Notes under the pieces: model-generated | The model's database searches: none | Seen by the model: only the letters and a program-made list of their open reading frames with translations | Told to the model about the DNA's origin: nothing | Source of the DNA: a bacterium | Lineage (GTDB): Bacteria; Patescibacteriota; Minisyncoccia; Phycocordibacterales; VMEP01 | Length of the DNA stretch: 6,034 nt | Direction of reading: 5' to 3' | Assembly (NCBI GenBank): GCA_030699625.1 | Contig: JAUYLU010000067.1 | Coordinates: forward strand, 1-6,034 | Shown: positions 5,368 through 6,034 of the stretch, piece after piece | Layout of the letters: each line of letters begins with the position of its first letter | How positions within the stretch are numbered: the first letter of the stretch is position 1 | Translations under genes and position numbers: made by a program

Positions 5368-6034
5368 ATGAATCCCCTCGTTTTTCTCACCAAACAAACG
5401 CTTGCGTACATAGCGATCGGCCTCGTCGCGCTCGGCATCGGCGGCTTCGCGCTCTTTAAGAACGGGAACGATCGCGAGACGTTCACGGTGCGCGTCGCTC
5501 CGTATGTCCAAGAAGTGAGCGTGTCGGGAAAAGTGGCTGCGGCAGAGAGCGTCAATCTCGGTTTTTCTCAGGGCGGCAGGATTTCGCGCGTCTATGTCAA
5601 GGCGGGTGATGCGGCAGGCGAGGGGAGGGTGCTCGCCGAGCTCGAGAACGGCGACCTGCGCGCGGCAGTCCTCCAAAAAGAGGCGACGCTCGAGCGCGAA
5701 AAAGCGAAGCTCGACTCGCTCAAAGCGGGTACCCGCGCCGAGGAGCTCGCCGTGGCCGAAGCCGACGTCACGGGGGACCGTGAGGCGCTTTTGAACGAAA
5801 TAAGGAAGTCCTATACTTCCGCCGATGACGCGGTCAGAAACCAGCTCGACAAGTTCATTTCGAACCCGAGAACGGCGAGCCCCCAGCTCACGTTCACCGC
5901 TTCCGATTCCCAGGTGGTGACGGACGTGCAAAACGGAAGAGTGTCCGTCGAGCAGACCCTTGTCGAATGGAAGGCGGCGAACGGCGCGCTCTCTGCTTCG
6001 TCCGACCTCGCGGCGGCGGCCGCCGCCGCGCAGG
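5368..6034 (+). CDS. HlyD/RND-type membrane-fusion adaptor, 3' truncated
   Basis: The open frame runs from ATG to the window edge without a stop, 222 residues so far. A signal-anchor helix spans about 12-30 (LAYIAIGLVALGIGGFALF). The first half of a barrel-lipoyl module follows: SVSGKVAAAESVNLGF (51-66), then GGRISRVYVKAGD (69-81) and RVLAELENGDLRAAV (87-101), which match the biotinyl-lipoyl signature of HlyD and RND/MacA-like adaptors. From about 100 the sequence becomes charged and helical (QKEATLEREKAKLDSLKAG), the start of the coiled-coil hairpin, and ends in an Ala-rich stretch. Such adaptors link an inner-membrane transporter, often a MacB-type ABC exporter, to export or envelope functions. 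In a bacterium without an outer membrane it would act on the outer face of the cytoplasmic membrane. A transporter partner, if present, lies beyond the right edge. Confidence 0.85.
   Translation, partial: MNPLVFLTKQTLAYIAIGLVALGIGGFALFKNGNDRETFTVRVAPYVQEVSVSGKVAAAESVNLGFSQGGRISRVYVKAGDAAGEGRVLAELENGDLRAAVLQKEATLEREKAKLDSLKAGTRAEELAVAEADVTGDREALLNEIRKSYTSADDAVRNQLDKFISNPRTASPQLTFTASDSQVVTDVQNGRVSVEQTLVEWKAANGALSASSDLAAAAAAAQ

Overview
The window looks like a GC-rich bacterial chromosome fragment, most likely from the candidate phyla radiation (Patescibacteria/Parcubacteria). Three things point there. The DEAD-box helicase has the lineage-typical layout: an RG-rich N-terminus, a short '...NKAV...F.P.H.FADF' segment, then a bare helicase core. 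The genes are small and tightly packed, often with poor Shine-Dalgarno sites. GC-rich palindromic CCTGCC/GGCAGG-type repeats lie near the left edge. TGA works as a stop (FMN reductase and sigma factor genes), so the recoded-TGA genetic code of Gracilibacteria/SR1 does not apply. The lineage call rests on recognition, not on a search.

All supported genes lie on the + strand. Positions 1-272 have no convincing gene but are strongly structured: a long G.U-containing hairpin, a 10-bp hairpin and two palindromic repeats. Next comes a 39-aa very basic ORF (273-392), then a compact block. This block holds an AI-2E/PerM-type permease (418-1455), an 89-aa membrane protein (1462-1731), an NADPH-dependent FMN reductase-like flavoprotein (1755-2330), an anchored GerMN-domain protein (2336-2827) and an ECF-like sigma factor (2864-3445). 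Gaps of 5-36 nt suggest shared transcription, but -10-like boxes exactly 6 nt before the permease and sigma start codons suggest extra, leaderless promoters.

Positions 3446-3885 are non-coding. They hold several GC-rich hairpins, an intrinsic terminator (3651-3680), a textbook promoter (3698-3726) and a leader of about 150 nt. Parts of the leader can pair with the bases just before the helicase start codon. The DEAD-box RNA helicase (3886-5112) follows, and a 56-aa zinc-ribbon protein (5114-5284) begins one base after its stop codon. A 14-bp hairpin closes that unit. A HlyD/RND-type membrane-fusion adaptor begins at 5368 and runs off the right edge.

Functionally this is mixed housekeeping and envelope content: RNA remodelling (helicase plus small zinc protein), transcriptional control (sigma factor with no visible anti-sigma factor), redox (flavoprotein) and envelope/transport (permease, GerMN protein, adaptor). 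I see no CRISPR array, insertion sequence, tRNA or rRNA. The most interesting material is non-coding: the left-edge RNA-like hairpin, the 3446-3680 segment and the helicase leader.
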